Assembly: GCA_037954665.1 (NCBI GenBank)
Contig: JBBMOL010000016.1
Span: 5,332,001 to 5,396,000 of the forward strand
DNA length: 64,000 nucleotides
Source: Laguncularia racemosa
Lineage: Eukaryota > Streptophyta > Magnoliopsida > Myrtales > Combretaceae
Direction of reading: 5' to 3'
The notes under the pieces were generated by a model that saw only the letters and a program-made list of their open reading frames with translations, was not told where the DNA came from and made no database searches. The number at the start of each line of letters is the position of its first letter. Position 1 is the stretch's first letter. Positions 22,897 to 35,643 of this stretch are shown piece after piece. The position numbers were made by a program, and so were the translations under genes.

Positions 22897-23313
22897 GTAT
22901 AAATAACGTATTATTTCATTAAATATAACATAATTCTTTTCCCTATAATATTTAATATAATATATTAAACCTTCAAATCATTTTTTCTTATAATAATATC
23001 AAATATATATAAATAACTATGATATAAATAAAAAGGGAAAAATTATCAATTTACTTTATTCAATCCAGTACTTTGCAATTTCAAACACTGCACAGCACAA
23101 AAGCCTTATCCAGTAATTAAAAAGGGCAAAACTGTCAATTTTACTATGTTCAGTCCAGTACTTTGCAATCAAAACACTGGACAGCACAAAAATCCTTATC
23201 CAGTACTGAACAAACCAAACGTGGTACAAAAATATTTTTTGTCCAGTCCTTCTTCTTTAGTACTGTCCAGTACTCCTTGTTCTGTCCAGTATCAGTAACC
23301 AAACGATACCTTA

Positions 23314-24027
23314 GAGATATACATAGGGAATAATTACACAGTATATACATCTCACTTTCTTATATGCTAAAATTCAATAAAAAAAATATACATCATCGTA
23401 ACTGTCTTCTAGAATCTAGACTTCATATCATATCTACACATACATACGTTTATCATTTATGAAGTCTGCATATTCTAGAACTACGGCGCCATTGAATCCT
23501 ATATTCCCTTGTCTGGCATGAAGTCAGCATACTTTATTATATTCCCACTGCATTGCCTTCTACACATCATTCACGTGTCATGATAAGTTACCGAAAAAAA
23601 AATTATAATAATTTAAAATTTTAAAAATGTTCTAAAAATAGAAAAAAAAAACTTGAAAATTAAAATTAAAAAGAAAACAAAGGAAAAGGAACTACCATAA
23701 GTCATTTACCACAATTTTTTTGCCATGAAATCAGGTTAGGTAACGATTCACCTTAAGTGGTGGATCACGATGGCCATGTACTATGAATATGCTAATTCTA
23801 TGTTGAAAATAAAATAAATGAAAAAAGAAAAAAGAATTTTGTATGGGCTGTGACTCGTCACGTCTCCTGATATTGGTGGTGAGGAGGGTTAGTGGTATTT
23901 TTCATGTAATGACATTTTTAATTTTATTCTCTAACTTACTACTGTGATATAATAATATGTAGCAAAGAAGGGATTAATTATTTTCGCAATTGAGATTCAT
24001 AAAAAGTAAACCGGGAAAGGTAAGGTG

Positions 24028-24058
<31 letters not shown>

Positions 24059-26121
24059 TATTTCAAATAATAGTTATTCCTGATAATAAATAGATTTTCC
24101 GATTCTAATCTATGAAGCAAATGGATTTATTGCAATTATCCAAAATTTTAAAACTTTCAAACCTACTTTCCCTATTTTAATGGACCAGAACCGTAAATTT
24201 TACGCAAAAAACTGGCTCAAAAATGTTGACAAGGAAGACGATAGAAATATCTTCTTTCATGGTGGAATGGATGCTTCAACATGACCCGCTTGCATTGCGT
24301 CAATAGTCAATCCTCAAGTATAAACATCGGCGTTGATTTCGTTTGTTACCTCCTTTTTCTTTCTGTCATAGTTTGACCAAATAAAATAAAAATCACCAAG
24401 AAAATACCAAAAGGCGTGTAAACGAAAAACTTTACGTTTTAATCGTCCAAATTTTCTCACTAAATGTGTATAAAATATTTTAAAATCTACACATAACTTT
24501 TTCTTTTTTAAATATACTCTTGATACACTTGCAATTGTCATAGGCACAATTATTGAGATAAGTTAAAGATACCATTATTAGAATCTCATGGTTACATAAA
24601 TGCTTCTTCTTTTTTTTTAAAAAAAAAAAAGATGAATTAGATTTGATTCCCTTCTTCATCTTATAATTATATCTGTACATACTAATAGGTTTCAATATAT
24701 CTATCCACCAACCACCACCATCCAAGGGATATACAGCCTCTTAAGGTAGTGGTCGATTAGCCATCACTTAAAACAAAAAGAAAGAATTTTGAAAATAAAT
24801 CCAACTGGTTGTTACAATCCAACTATGATCCAATCGGGCCTTGATTAGCTTTTCTTCCTCTCTTTTTTCTTTCACTTTCTTAATGGTAGAATGCACGATC
24901 CACTATAATGGTGGATTGTGACCATGACCTATTAGATATATTGGGATTATTACAGCCTACATGCTATCCCAATAGCAGGAGATGGTTGATAACCTTTAAT
25001 CCAAATGGTGGCCTATTGCCTCCTACCATTGAGTAGTTAGCAACATTAGTTATTTGCTTTTTCCTTTTCTTTTGTTTTTTTAATATCCTTCATCCTTTTT
25101 TAATGTAATTTTTACTATTTTTATTATATTTTATTTAAATATATCTAATACTATTTTTTTTCTTGTGTTAATTATCACGAAATGATTAGAAACCAACACT
25201 AATCCTAATCAAAATTAAAAAAATGTTATAAAAGACATGTTATGTATTTATCAAAAAAAATACAGATTATTTATTTACAAAGTCTCAAAAAAAAAGGTTT
25301 TGTATTATAATTTTCCCAAATAAAAATCAACAATTCTCGCTCTCTCTCTCTCTCATGGATTATATGTGATTTGTTTTAATTTAATTATCTTTCATTTATT
25401 TTATCCAAAAATAAAACAGTAAAATAAAGTTTAAAAGTACGTTTTTATGATCTAAACTCCATTAAATCCATCATTCGACAAAATTGACTAACAATTGTAT
25501 TAATCTCTCAAACTTATCATATTTCTCTTTCTCTCACAAAAACTCTTTAATAAACTCTAGTGCGGAGATGCGATTGCTACTTTCTAAATTTCTTCCCTTC
25601 CTAAATCCATAAATCCAAAACAATTGATCTAAATAATCATAGATTTACCATCACTAATCTTAAATCTAAGCTTTTCCTATTCCCACTGACACTGATCCAT
25701 CAGCAACATTTTTATCATAATAAGTCTACATCTATAGATTTAATTAGTTTGAAGATTGTGACAATTGAGCAAATATTGTTTTGTTAATAATATTGAGCAT
25801 AAGGGATGTTTTATGATTTTGTCATTTACATTCTTCTGTAGGATTATGCTATCATTTTTTTATATTTATTTTACTTCTTTACATAAAAAAGAAAAATATT
25901 TATGACCTAGACAATTAAATTAAGCATATGTCTAATAAATATAAGGTTTTCATGCAATTGACATGGCTTCCATCAAGGGTGTATAATAAAGTTGATAAAT
26001 TAGCTCGAAATTTGATTTGATTTTGAGTTCTAAATAGGATGCAATAGGGATTCCTCTTTGGGATGAGCTAAAGTTACGAGGCAAAAAGCAACTAGAGGTG
26101 AGGCACTAATAGTGAAGTAGA
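23314..26121. other. Intergenic AT-rich DNA
   Basis: No gene is supported. It includes a TA microsatellite at about 24032-24059, a T-run/A-run palindrome near 24610-24630 and a CT tract near 25338-25354. Short open frames lack known motifs. Confidence 0.5.
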
Positions 26122-26130
26122 GGAATTAGA

Positions 26131-28933
26131 GGGAATATACCTAAATAATATTATTTTAAAAAAAAATCACGAAATAAGGCACCTATAAAAATTATTCCAA
26201 AAATAGGTTTAGAAGTCACGGACTCCATTTGTGCCTTTAGTGAAAATTTTTTTAATGGAAAATGATGTAAAGAAAATGGAATTCTTCATTTGTTTTTTTT
26301 TTTAAATAAAAGTTTACCTAAAGAATAACTCAAAAAAAATTAATTTTCATAAATTTAAAAAGTATAAAATAGGTAATTGTTATAAGAAAAAAATAAATCA
26401 TTATTTCAATGATATATAAATTTATCAACTTCAATTAGTTGTTTACATTAATTTTTAAAAAATAAGGAAAGACATACATATCAAATAAATAAGGAAAAAT
26501 TGAATCCTATCTCTTAATTATTCCTTCTCCCTTAGAAATGTTTAGCCAGCTGCACAAATGCATTCATTAGCTCCCTCAATGGCTTAGAATATGGACTTGG
26601 AGAAGCTTGCGACTCCTGTTAAATGGTGCTAGGGTGTTTCGTCAAGTTATGGGGGAAGCACTAGACTCCACTTTGTAGCTCAATGCAAAGATTCACCCCG
26701 ATATGTTGGTTATTTACCAAAGCCTCTCTTCTATGAGGCAGGTGATGTTGGAACAAGACTACTGATAGAATGACAGTGTGATATGACAAATGTGCTAGGA
26801 AATTGTGTCGAGCTATCGTACATCACACTAGAATCTAGTTGGAACTATTATTCTTATATGTTAGAACATTCTTATGCCTTAGCCCAATTTTGGGGTCATC
26901 AATGTCCCACAGTCGTACAGCGTGTAGGAATCTGCCATTGTTGCCATAATTCAACAGGTTGTGCCTTAGCCTCATCATATGCGCCATGCTGCTGCTAAGC
27001 CCACGAGTACAGTGTTACCACCTTGTGGTCATGCAAGAATTGAAGACTATAATCAACTACACTAGCAGCCTCATTATGATCCAAAGATAAGCGAATTTAT
27101 CTTAAAATATTAGCTTACATGTTAAAACACATCGTATAATTGATTAAGCAATGGACATATAATGGATCGACGAGAAGGTGTTGATATTGTACTTATCGGA
27201 TATTCAATAACTACCCTATGCGTCTTATATATCTATAGCCGATGGATCCATACCACCGCATGTATGATCCACTCACGCCTCAAGGGCCCTATTTGTACAC
27301 CACTTAGGACAATCTGTCTTCCCATATGGCTATGTATGTTACATGCTATACTAGCCAATCGATATTAACCCTCCCACGCAAGTCGATCTGAGGGAGCTCA
27401 AGCTGCGTGTTCACATCTTATGAATCCATTGATACTCCCCAAACTAACTTACAACACAATTGAGGTGATGTCATTCCATTATGTGGAAACATATATATAG
27501 CACTCGTGCGGTCCAAATGTGTATACCACTTCTACAAAAAGCCTATAGGTTGTGAATTAGAATTCCAACATACGACTCCCATTCGACTTAAAGGGCATCA
27601 AGTTAGAGATCATTATCAATGAACTATATGATAAAATGGAGTAAAAAAAACGGTTATCAAAATACCTGGTTATCATTTTGCCTATTAAACGTATCCTGAT
27701 ATGCACCAATTACATGGGTCGAGTGATGTTGAGCATCCTTCTATGTGTTCTAATGTGAGGCCAATGGAGCTTTGGCCTCCATAACTAAACCATGCCAACT
27801 AAGGGGTGCAATGTGTGGACATCTATCACATACCTAAACTTGCAACAATATCGTAGCCCCTCCTATCTCATGAGTTAACAAGGATGATGTGACACATAGC
27901 TGGCAATATAACTATGCCAAACATGCAGACCCTCGGCTGTACATCCCTACAACGTCAAAATGCTTTAAAGAAGGTAAAAACATCACATAAATAAGGGAAC
28001 TGGATTTATCAACCAAGATAAACCCCCTTAACAATTGCAATATATATGCATGTGTGGACACTACATTTGCTCTCCATTGACGTGGGTTGGAAGGACCTCG
28101 AACAAGTCACAAAGCTACATCATGTCAATGCGGCCTCCTCTACTGCTGGACCTTACCCTTACCCCTAGCAATCTTACACATGTTGTAGCCCATTCTAAGC
28201 AAGCACTCTCTGTATCTGCATGGCCATTGACTAAGAGGCCTAATTGCACCTCAACAAAGACTAATTAACAACAAGTTAACTATTAATTACCAACAACGAC
28301 TATTACTTTAATAAAACAGTACATTACAAATAATTACTTTTAATTAAATGTGAATTAACAAAAGTAATATAATAAGAAAAAAAATATTTTTTATGGGAAA
28401 AAACGTATAAAAAATATTTGTTCTAATCACGCTTTCCCACTAAACAAATTGAATAAATCTCCTCTTTATATTCCTAACCTTGAAATGTACAAGCTAAACT
28501 TGTGTAAAATAAAAATTAAGAAAACACAAACTATGAGCTACAGAGGGTAAAAAGAATGGATGAAGAGATGTAGCTGTGTGCAAACTGAATCGATGAACTA
28601 AGGATTTGTATTTATAACATAAATTGTCAGCATAATTTTTTTTTTCTATACATTCAAGTTCACATATTGTTATATTGTGTAAATTTGTAATGTCATTTTA
28701 TGATAATTTTTATAGGTTTGTAATATCAGATGAAATTATTGGATAGTGAGGGATAATGTAAAAAAAAAAAAAAGAGTAATTTATTAAAAGTATACACAGT
28801 CTACACTTTTGAGCAATTTTGCTTAAAGGTACCAACAAAGTACATACCTTTAAAACCTATTTTTGGAATAATTTTTGTAGGTATCCTATTTCATGAATTT
28901 AAAAAAAATAATATTATTTAAGTATATTTTCCA
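26131..28933 (-). mobile_element. MULE-like element with ~82-bp inverted ends and a PMD gene
   Basis: Inverted ends (26131-26213 and 28853-28933) share CTAAATAATATTATTTTAAA-like and AAAAATTATTCCAAAAATAG text. They are flanked by GGAATTAGA (26122-26130) and AGAATTAGA (28935-28943), which match at 8 of 9 bases; a 9-bp duplication is typical of Mutator-like elements. The body carries a broken plant mobile domain gene on the minus strand and no recognised MULE transposase. Confidence 0.75.
26560..28290 (-). pseudogene. Plant mobile domain (PMD, MAIN/MAIL1-like) pseudogene
   Basis: Near 28260-28060 the minus strand reads VNGHADTESACLEWATTCVR, LLGVRVRSSSRGGRIDMM and LFEVLPTHVNGEQM. This matches the start of PMD proteins (a VNGxxVTG-type phrase, W-C-LLG, GGRI, FxxLP). 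Near 27360-27190 it has HVTYIAIWEDRLS, GPLRREWIIH and MRWYGSIGYRYIRRIG, matching the end of the PMD. Stops and frame changes occur throughout. PMD genes exist as host genes needed for silencing and also inside Mutator and Gypsy elements. Here the flanking inverted repeats place it in the element. Exon limits are approximate. Confidence 0.6.
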
Positions 28934-28943
28934 AGAATTAGAC

Positions 28944-30289
28944 TAGATATTGCCTTTGGGACTTCAACATCCATTCCAAATAAATATTCCAAGGATGCTT
29001 CTAGAATTCTCTCTATTGAGGGTCCATTGTATTAAGTCACAAACGACATAAGCTATTTTGAAAAAGAAGGTAATGAATCCACTCTATGAGCCAAGAGAAC
29101 TGATAGCCACTCGATTCAAAGGAGAGGAACGAATGCTTAAAAAGTCAATTGTTAAGCTATCATGTACTCTCGTTGCTATATGCCTAAACTTTGATTCTTT
29201 CTTAGATCAATTGTTTACTTTGCTTATGGGAATGCTCATTTAGAAAAGGAGTGAGGCCGAAATACCCCCATAATACACTTATACCCCCATTTACTTTGCC
29301 ATAATTGAAATTCTATTATGGCTCTATTACATATGAAATAGGAATTGCAACATTTACTTCAAGGAATAGCCATTTGTCACAGAATTGCAATTACATCATT
29401 GACCAAATTACCATTCCTTAGCAAAACCTATGTAATCCCTATTCTTAGTCATTTTTTTCCCTAAAGCAAATCGACATTAGATTTGGAGAGGAAGGAGGAT
29501 TGTGGAGATTTGTCCATAGAGATCCTATCATCGCTTGCTATTTGTTGTCGCTTGCTGTCCATCATTGTTGGTGTCCGTTGATTAGCGGAGACATTAGATT
29601 TGTGGGTGGAAACGTCCATCACTAGTGTCCATTGATCCGTCCATGGAATCGTTCGTCGAAATGTTAGATCTATCCATCAAAGGAGCCTAATGTCGGTGGA
29701 TCTCGTGAGGTAGTCATATCGTTGGATCTCGCAAAGTACCTACCCACATCACGTCATCGAATCTCACCACTGTCGTCTCCATCGCAACCTAGCTCACATC
29801 TATCACATCGTCGAATCTCGAATTCTCGTGTAATAATATATGTATATATATGTGTGTATGAATAGGACCAAGGAACTTTTTTTTTTCTTTTTAACATAAG
29901 TAATTTACGTAAAAAAATCCTTAATAAAGCAACAAAAATATGAAAAGATTGAAATAAATTATTATAATATAATATTTTTTTTTATTTTTTTATTCGATCA
30001 AATAAATAATATAATCTTAATTTTATTATATTTAAATAAATATTATTATATTAATTTACTGTAATAATTATTTTTTAATAATAATGATTTTATTATGAAT
30101 ATGTTTTATTCAGCGAAGTGACGGACCGTTACAATATCCGGCTTAATTCTTTCACATCAAGTGCGGAGTGAGTTCAGTGATTGACGATGTTAGAAGTCAC
30201 GTATGGGTGCTGTGCCGTGTAACTGCTGAAGAATAAGCGAGGGTCCATTGACTTAACAATGGCAGATGTCGGATTCTATTTTGATTTTT
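28944..30289. other. Intergenic region upstream of the IKU1-like gene
   Basis: No gene is supported. The 29280-29400 stretch (CTCTATTACATATGAAATAG, AATTGCAA) resembles the end of the putative element at 21000-21085. Much of 29830-30110 is nearly pure A and T. The proximal promoter of the downstream gene should lie in about 29.5-30.3 kb. Confidence 0.5.
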
Positions 30290-31056
30290 ATTTTTTAACT
30301 CATCACACCACTACTCTCTCTCTCCCCCCCTCCTCCCGGTGTCTCAAATCCATTCATTTCTACGTTGACTGGATCAGCTCACGTTACTAGCCTAGTCTAT
30401 GTATCTCCAAAACACTGTCACTCCCCTCTCTCTGTCTAGAATTCCATTCTAGGGTTTGTGGAGAGAGAAAGTAAACCCAAAAGAGTCCTATAGTGGACTC
30501 TCGTTATTAATCACCCAACTCAAGTTTCAATTTTCAAACTAAACCCTTTTTTTTCTTTAGCTGATTATATGATTTGGGTCTTCCTTACTTTCTGAATTGG
30601 TTCAGATTTGTGGCTGTTTTGGAGAAGCTTCGATCTCAGGTTTCTTCTTCCCATAGATGAAAAAGGGTATATGTTTTTGATTTGCTTCTCCAGCTATATT
30701 TTCAAGCTTTGATCTGGTGGTAGCTAGGACAGAGTGGGATTTATGCTTTATTGATTTTCCGAGAGTGATTTTGATGTGTTGAGCTTAAGGTTTGAAGCTT
30801 TTGGTTCTGAATGGTTGAAAGTTTTAAACTTTGTTATGTAGATGGTCTGGTGACACGGGGTCTTGTTAAGCGAAATTGTTGTCTAGAAGTTGCGTCAGTC
30901 TCGTTTGGCTTTACTATGTGAAAATATTTGCTGGGTTAAGCTTGGATTTTGAAGTGCTGGGACTTGTTTTGGAGTTTCCCTATGATTTGAGATTGTGGAA
31001 GATTGCTGGAATATCTAGTTGTTGGGGAAAGAAAATTCAGAGTTTTGTAGTATATA
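30290..31056 (+). promoter_or_regulatory. IKU1-like core promoter and 5' leader, possible leader intron
   Basis: A CT-rich Y-patch (CTCTCTCTCCCCCCCTCC, about 30314-30332) and CTCCCCTCTCTCTGTC (about 30420) mark the likely start region. A GTTGACT W-box-like word lies near 30364. A donor-like TCTCAG-GTTTCT is near 30640 and an acceptor-like TTATGTAG near 30840, so a leader intron is possible. Several short upstream ATGs occur, some inside that possible intron. Transcription start and splicing are inferred. Confidence 0.45.
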
Positions 31057-31983
31057 ATGGATAACCCGAAGAATAGGCAAAATGACCATTTGGGTGTGAA
31101 TAAAATGGGCAAGAACATAAGGAAAAGCCCATTGCACCAACCCAACTTTGCGAATAATCCAAATAACAACATTAATGCTGCAAGGCAACAGCCTCAGCCC
31201 CAAGTTTATAACATCAGCAAGAATGATTTCCGCAACATTGTTCAGCAGCTCACTGGTTCTCCTTCACACAATGATCCTGTGCCTAGACCTCCTCAAAATC
31301 TGCCAAAACCGCAGAATACACGGTTGCAGAAGATTAGACCGCCTCCATTGGCGCCTATGAATAGACCCCGCGTTCCCTCTCCCGCTCCAATTCCTGCAGT
31401 GCAAGCTCCAGTTCCATATAACAATGCATTTTCTAGGCCTCCTCAGTATGGCCAACCACCACCTATGCCACCACCAATGGCACAGCAACCTGGAGATCCA
31501 TATATGAATAATATAGCCGAGTCTCCAATGTCGGCTTACATGCGTTACTTGCAAACTTCGTTAATGGATCCCAGTCCAAGGGGAAATCAAGGTCCTCTCC
31601 AGCCACAAGGAGTGGTTCCAGGTCCAGCTAATACTTTCCCACCTTTGCCAGGGTTACTGCCTTCGCCAAATGGTCCTATGCCAGCCATGCCTGGTTTTCC
31701 ATCCCCACATTTTAATAGCCCTGCACTTTTGCCTTCTCCAACTTCTCAATTCCTTTTGCCATCTCCAAGCAGTTATTTGAACTTACTTTCTCCACGCTCA
31801 CCTTATCCTTTGTTTTCACCTGGGGTTCAGTTTCCTCCACCCTTGACCCCCAACTTTTCATTTCCCCCTGCAACTCAGTCAGGTATTTTGGGGCCAGCTC
31901 CGCCACCTTCACCTGGCCTTGCATTTCCTCTCTCGCCATCAGGCTTTTTGGCACATCCAAGTCCAAGGTGGAGGGGCCAATAG
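31057..31983 (+). CDS. IKU1: VQ-motif protein, HAIKU1 (IKU1) type, 308 aa
   Basis: A single open exon encodes 308 residues. The N-terminus (MDNPKNRQNDHLGVNKMGKN) matches the conserved start of plant HAIKU1 proteins. The VQ motif FRNIVQQLTG is at residues 58-67. The rest is Pro-rich, with Gln/Pro segments (130-145) and many Ser-Pro or Pro-Ser-Pro sites (residues 108-302), and ends PSPRWRGQ. VQ proteins bind WRKY factors; Arabidopsis IKU1 works with the WRKY protein MINI3 to control endosperm growth and seed size. An in-frame TAG nine bases upstream (31048-31050) supports this start. No transit peptide or membrane segment is seen, fitting a nuclear regulator. The Ser-Pro sites are possible MAP-kinase targets (inference). 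No damage is visible; it is the only intact host gene found. Confidence 0.92.
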   Translation: MDNPKNRQNDHLGVNKMGKNIRKSPLHQPNFANNPNNNINAARQQPQPQVYNISKNDFRNIVQQLTGSPSHNDPVPRPPQNLPKPQNTRLQKIRPPPLAPMNRPRVPSPAPIPAVQAPVPYNNAFSRPPQYGQPPPMPPPMAQQPGDPYMNNIAESPMSAYMRYLQTSLMDPSPRGNQGPLQPQGVVPGPANTFPPLPGLLPSPNGPMPAMPGFPSPHFNSPALLPSPTSQFLLPSPSSYLNLLSPRSPYPLFSPGVQFPPPLTPNFSFPPATQSGILGPAPPPSPGLAFPLSPSGFLAHPSPRWRGQ

Positions 31984-34900
31984 CACTTGCTGCACATTTA
32001 TATATGAGCGTTTTGGATTCAGAGGGATGGAAGTTTTGTTGGCATAGTTTGTGAATTAGTGCCCCTCCCATTGGAGCTTCTTCAGGACATTTTGTACACT
32101 AGTATTGTAAGGGTTCTACAAACGTTTGCAATCTTTTGTCACTGTTTATTTAGTTTGTTTTTCTTTAGCTTTTGTTTTCTTTTGGTACTATTTCAACAGC
32201 CTTTTTTTTTTTTTCACATTGATCGTGCTAGTGTCATGGTGGGGCCTTGATTTAGGTGATATAGGGGATATTGTAGTTAACTGGTAATGCCGGTCATGTG
32301 GTAGAAAATAACTGATCAGTAACATTAAACAAGATAGGTCTAGAGACACTGATAGTTATCATCTAGGTCTGAAGTTCAAATGTCCTTGTAATAGATTTTA
32401 TTTTTTATGAAAACAAAGTCAAATTCTTCTGTACTTATGAAGAATATCTGATGAGTTTTCTTTTATTTCTAGATTAAATAACGCTTTGTTCTGCATTATG
32501 GAAAGGGCATGTTTTTGCAATGGCTGTCTAGTCTAAATTGCCCAGCATTATATTGACATCATCATCATTATACTACGGCTCTCCTGTGTTAGGTAATGTT
32601 AAAATCAGAGATAAGCATTCATGTTCTTCATAGTGGATGTATGAATTGAAATATTTTAAGACTTATCCAAAAACAAATTTGTCTTTTGTTTTCTTTGCAA
32701 TTTTTCTCTAAGAGTAGGTACTATAAATCGTCCTTAGTGCAAAGTAGAATGACTGAATCGCTTGCTCAGCCTGTCTCTTGTATATTGTGGTTATTGTACC
32801 TTGTAATTCGTTTTATTTAATTACAACGAAATATACTATTTCATAAACAGCATGTTCCCATCGCTTTGTGATCCCTCAAATTTGCACTTCTAGTCAGACA
32901 TTTTATACGCCTATGATAATCTAATCATTTTTCTTTTGATGTAATTGACAAAAAAATCGTTGTCAGGGCCATTTTGACAGTGCCTGTTGGATGACTGGTG
33001 GAATGGATTAGACTGCTATATGCATCTAAAGTTCACTTTTGTCACTGTTCTTTTTGTCCTCTTTATCTTGTCTATCCAAGCAATTCTGTTTCTTGCCTTG
33101 GGCTTATGCAGGCATAGGCATAAAGCTTGTTGCTTCCTTTCATTGGTCGGGGTAGCTAACCACCTTTTCCTTTTGCATGAAAATGCAAAAGGGATGATAA
33201 CGTGCCTGCATGCTGCTTCCTTGGAGCAGTAATTAGAGATGTGCTAGAGATGACTTATCATATCTTGTTCTTGTCTAACTTTCTGACTCTGTTTTTTTTG
33301 AATAAAATGTCAGATCTAACTCTGTGACTCCTAGAAGGAGGAATTAACAAATAGTTAAAGTTGCAAAAGAAGTTCAGACTATAAATGTATAGAAGCCTAG
33401 AAAAAAAGTGCTAGAGGTTACATTTGCCCAATGTTGCCCATGAATCTCCAAATATTAGAGTGCATCATGGTGCATATTTATTTTATAGCATGAACATGGA
33501 ATCCGTTACTATTAGGCCTCTCTTACTGCATACTGACCTGATGTTTTCCTTTTTATAAATGTAATCATTAATAGCTTCTTTGTTGGACCTAACAATCCTT
33601 TTCAAATTCCGTTGCATGTTGGTTACATGAAATCTTCATGAGATTGGTTATTAGGGCTGTCAATTTAGAAGTAGAAAAACTTTGTGTGTTTCACAGTTTT
33701 CAATTAATTTTGACTCTGAATATTGTTGGTTCATGGTGCTTTCCTGGCCATCAAGAGAAAAGATGTCTTTGGCTGTAGTGACCTTCATGCCTCACTGTAT
33801 ATGGAGATACCCAACTTTTATGTGAATTTGTTTCATTGGATATCATTGTGGATTTCCCTTGGTTGTGTGGGTTTTTCGTTGCACAATTTTTCCATTCTCA
33901 TGTAGGCCAATTACAGTGCCTAGTGATTGACTTTTGCTGCTGAAATAGAACGGTTAAGGAGTTATGAGGCAAGGAGAACAGGTGATATAGATTGTAAGGA
34001 AAGATGAGTAAGAATTAAGAATCTAGGGAAGGTGAATGGATAGAGGTTTCAACGATTATTTTGACTGCAATAAGTTCATTATTCCAACAGGCACCAATGT
34101 GGGGCAATTTGTCAGTGGCAGCACCGGGAGTGTTGAAATTCTCAGCCATGATGGTGGAACTTTAGTAATGTGTTCCATCTTTGACTGATTTTAGATGCCT
34201 TTTTTTTTTTTTCTTTTACCAGTTCAGTTCCTTGCTCTGAGATGCTATTTCCGCTCAGGAGCATAGGATTTGATTTTTACTTTTTGAACCAAAGATAGAT
34301 AGAAATTCTGTTCCTTCCATTATTTAGTCCTCCTTTTGTTACTTTAAGGTGTTAGTTTTTGAGCCTGAGATGCAACATTTAGGTTTTGTTTCTGTTAATT
34401 ATATTTTGTTTCACCATCCTGGCACCAAGTTTGTGAGAATGATTTATAATCATGTGGTTAATACATTTATTTGTATAGTTTTTAGATGTATTATACGCAC
34501 GCCTCTCCTTCTTTCTGTTATTTAGTGGAAGCCTTGGCCAAAATGTAACAGAAAGAAGAGGCTGAAGATTCTGCGTCTACTTAACATACCTTGGAATTCT
34601 GATTTCTTCTTAGCAACTGAACTCTAGTTGGGGTGACAAATTAGAAATAACCTACTGATTTTCCGCTGGGGTGCAAGCTCAAATGGTTTCCCAAGCGTAT
34701 GGCAAGATGTGATCGTGGGCTATGCATGAAATTAAGACACTTGCAAAACTAGGTGTTGTTACTGTGAGGATGGTGCCGGACTCGGCTTTGGTGAAACTTG
34801 GGTGCAATGTGCCTGTATTCTGTAGTGACGATGACGAGTGTGAGCAGCCTTAATGGTGGCCAGTTCAGTAACATTTGAGTTTCTGGACATGCTTGCTGAG

Positions 34901-35634
34901 TTGCTGTAATGCATACCAATTTTATACGCGTAATGCAAGAACTGCAATATCTTCGAAATTATTCTGACTGATGTTTTATGCATGTTTCCGAACTGTTTCT
35001 CGTCTTGAATTTCTGTGTTGTATTAATATTTATCTTCCCCAGGGCAGGAAAATGGTAGGGGATAACCTTTTATATAGTCCCTGAGATTGGAGGGTGGAGC
35101 TTTTCCTTGTCAGTGTGGCATAGACTGCAATAATAGGAAGTGAATGTGCATTAGAAATATATTTGGATCATGTTCAAATAAAGAATCGATGTTTTGATGG
35201 AGTCAACTAAAACATCAAAGATGCGTTTCAATGATCCATATCCAGGATATCGTGGTAGATGTTATAAATATTCCAAAATGTAACATCATCATGACTTGTT
35301 TGAAGTATATGTTAAAAACTTTGACCCATCAACTTAGAACGTTTACCTGGAGTATAGTTTAAAATGTTAGTCATTTATTTAATTTATATAAAACATTGAT
35401 AACTTATTTGAATATGAGTTTATATGTCCATGATTTCTAAGAGGTTTGATGTTTTATGTTTTTCTCGACTACCTTCAGACGCATGAATACATCAATGGAT
35501 AAATCAGAAGAGCTATGATCTTTTTCTCATAGAAAATTTTGGTCAGCTAGGAGAGAGATTAGTTTTATGCAATAGTAGTACTGTTCTTCCATGCCTATAT
35601 TGCATCAATAGAGAACCCTATTTATGCTATGTTA
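31984..35634. other. IKU1-like 3' UTR and downstream intergenic DNA
   Basis: The 3' UTR probably covers the first ~150-300 bases after the stop. A T-rich tract follows near 32150-32215. The rest shows no gene. It has a higher GC and less repetitive look than the flanking TE regions, so some may be transcribed host DNA. No conserved domain is seen in any short open frame. Confidence 0.45.
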
Positions 35635-35643
35635 TAATTAGTT

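Larger units (their letters stand above)
22021..23310. mobile_element. PIF/Harbinger-like non-autonomous DNA transposon (1290 bp)
   Basis: The 3-bp target duplication TTA (22018-22020 and 23311-23313) flanks inverted ends GGTAGCATTTGGTT and (right, reverse-complemented) GGTATCGTTTGGTT, with two mismatches in 14. The GG...TTTGGTT end and TTA duplication are typical of PIF/Harbinger. Subterminal regions repeat GTCCAGTACT-like and ACTGGACA-like words on both sides. Inside are a GC-rich block (22230-22570) and two minisatellites. No transposase is visible. Confidence 0.85.

Noticed and set aside
24032..24059. TA-rich stretch as a possible promoter or origin
   Set aside because: A plain TA microsatellite with no associated gene.
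31712..32071. 119-codon minus-strand open frame over the IKU1-like gene
   Set aside because: It is antisense to a conserved Pro-rich coding region and has no known domain.
32987..33232. 81-codon frame downstream of the IKU1-like gene, considered as a small gene
   Set aside because: Hydrophobic and Cys-rich, without a recognised domain or supporting promoter; not distinguishable from chance.
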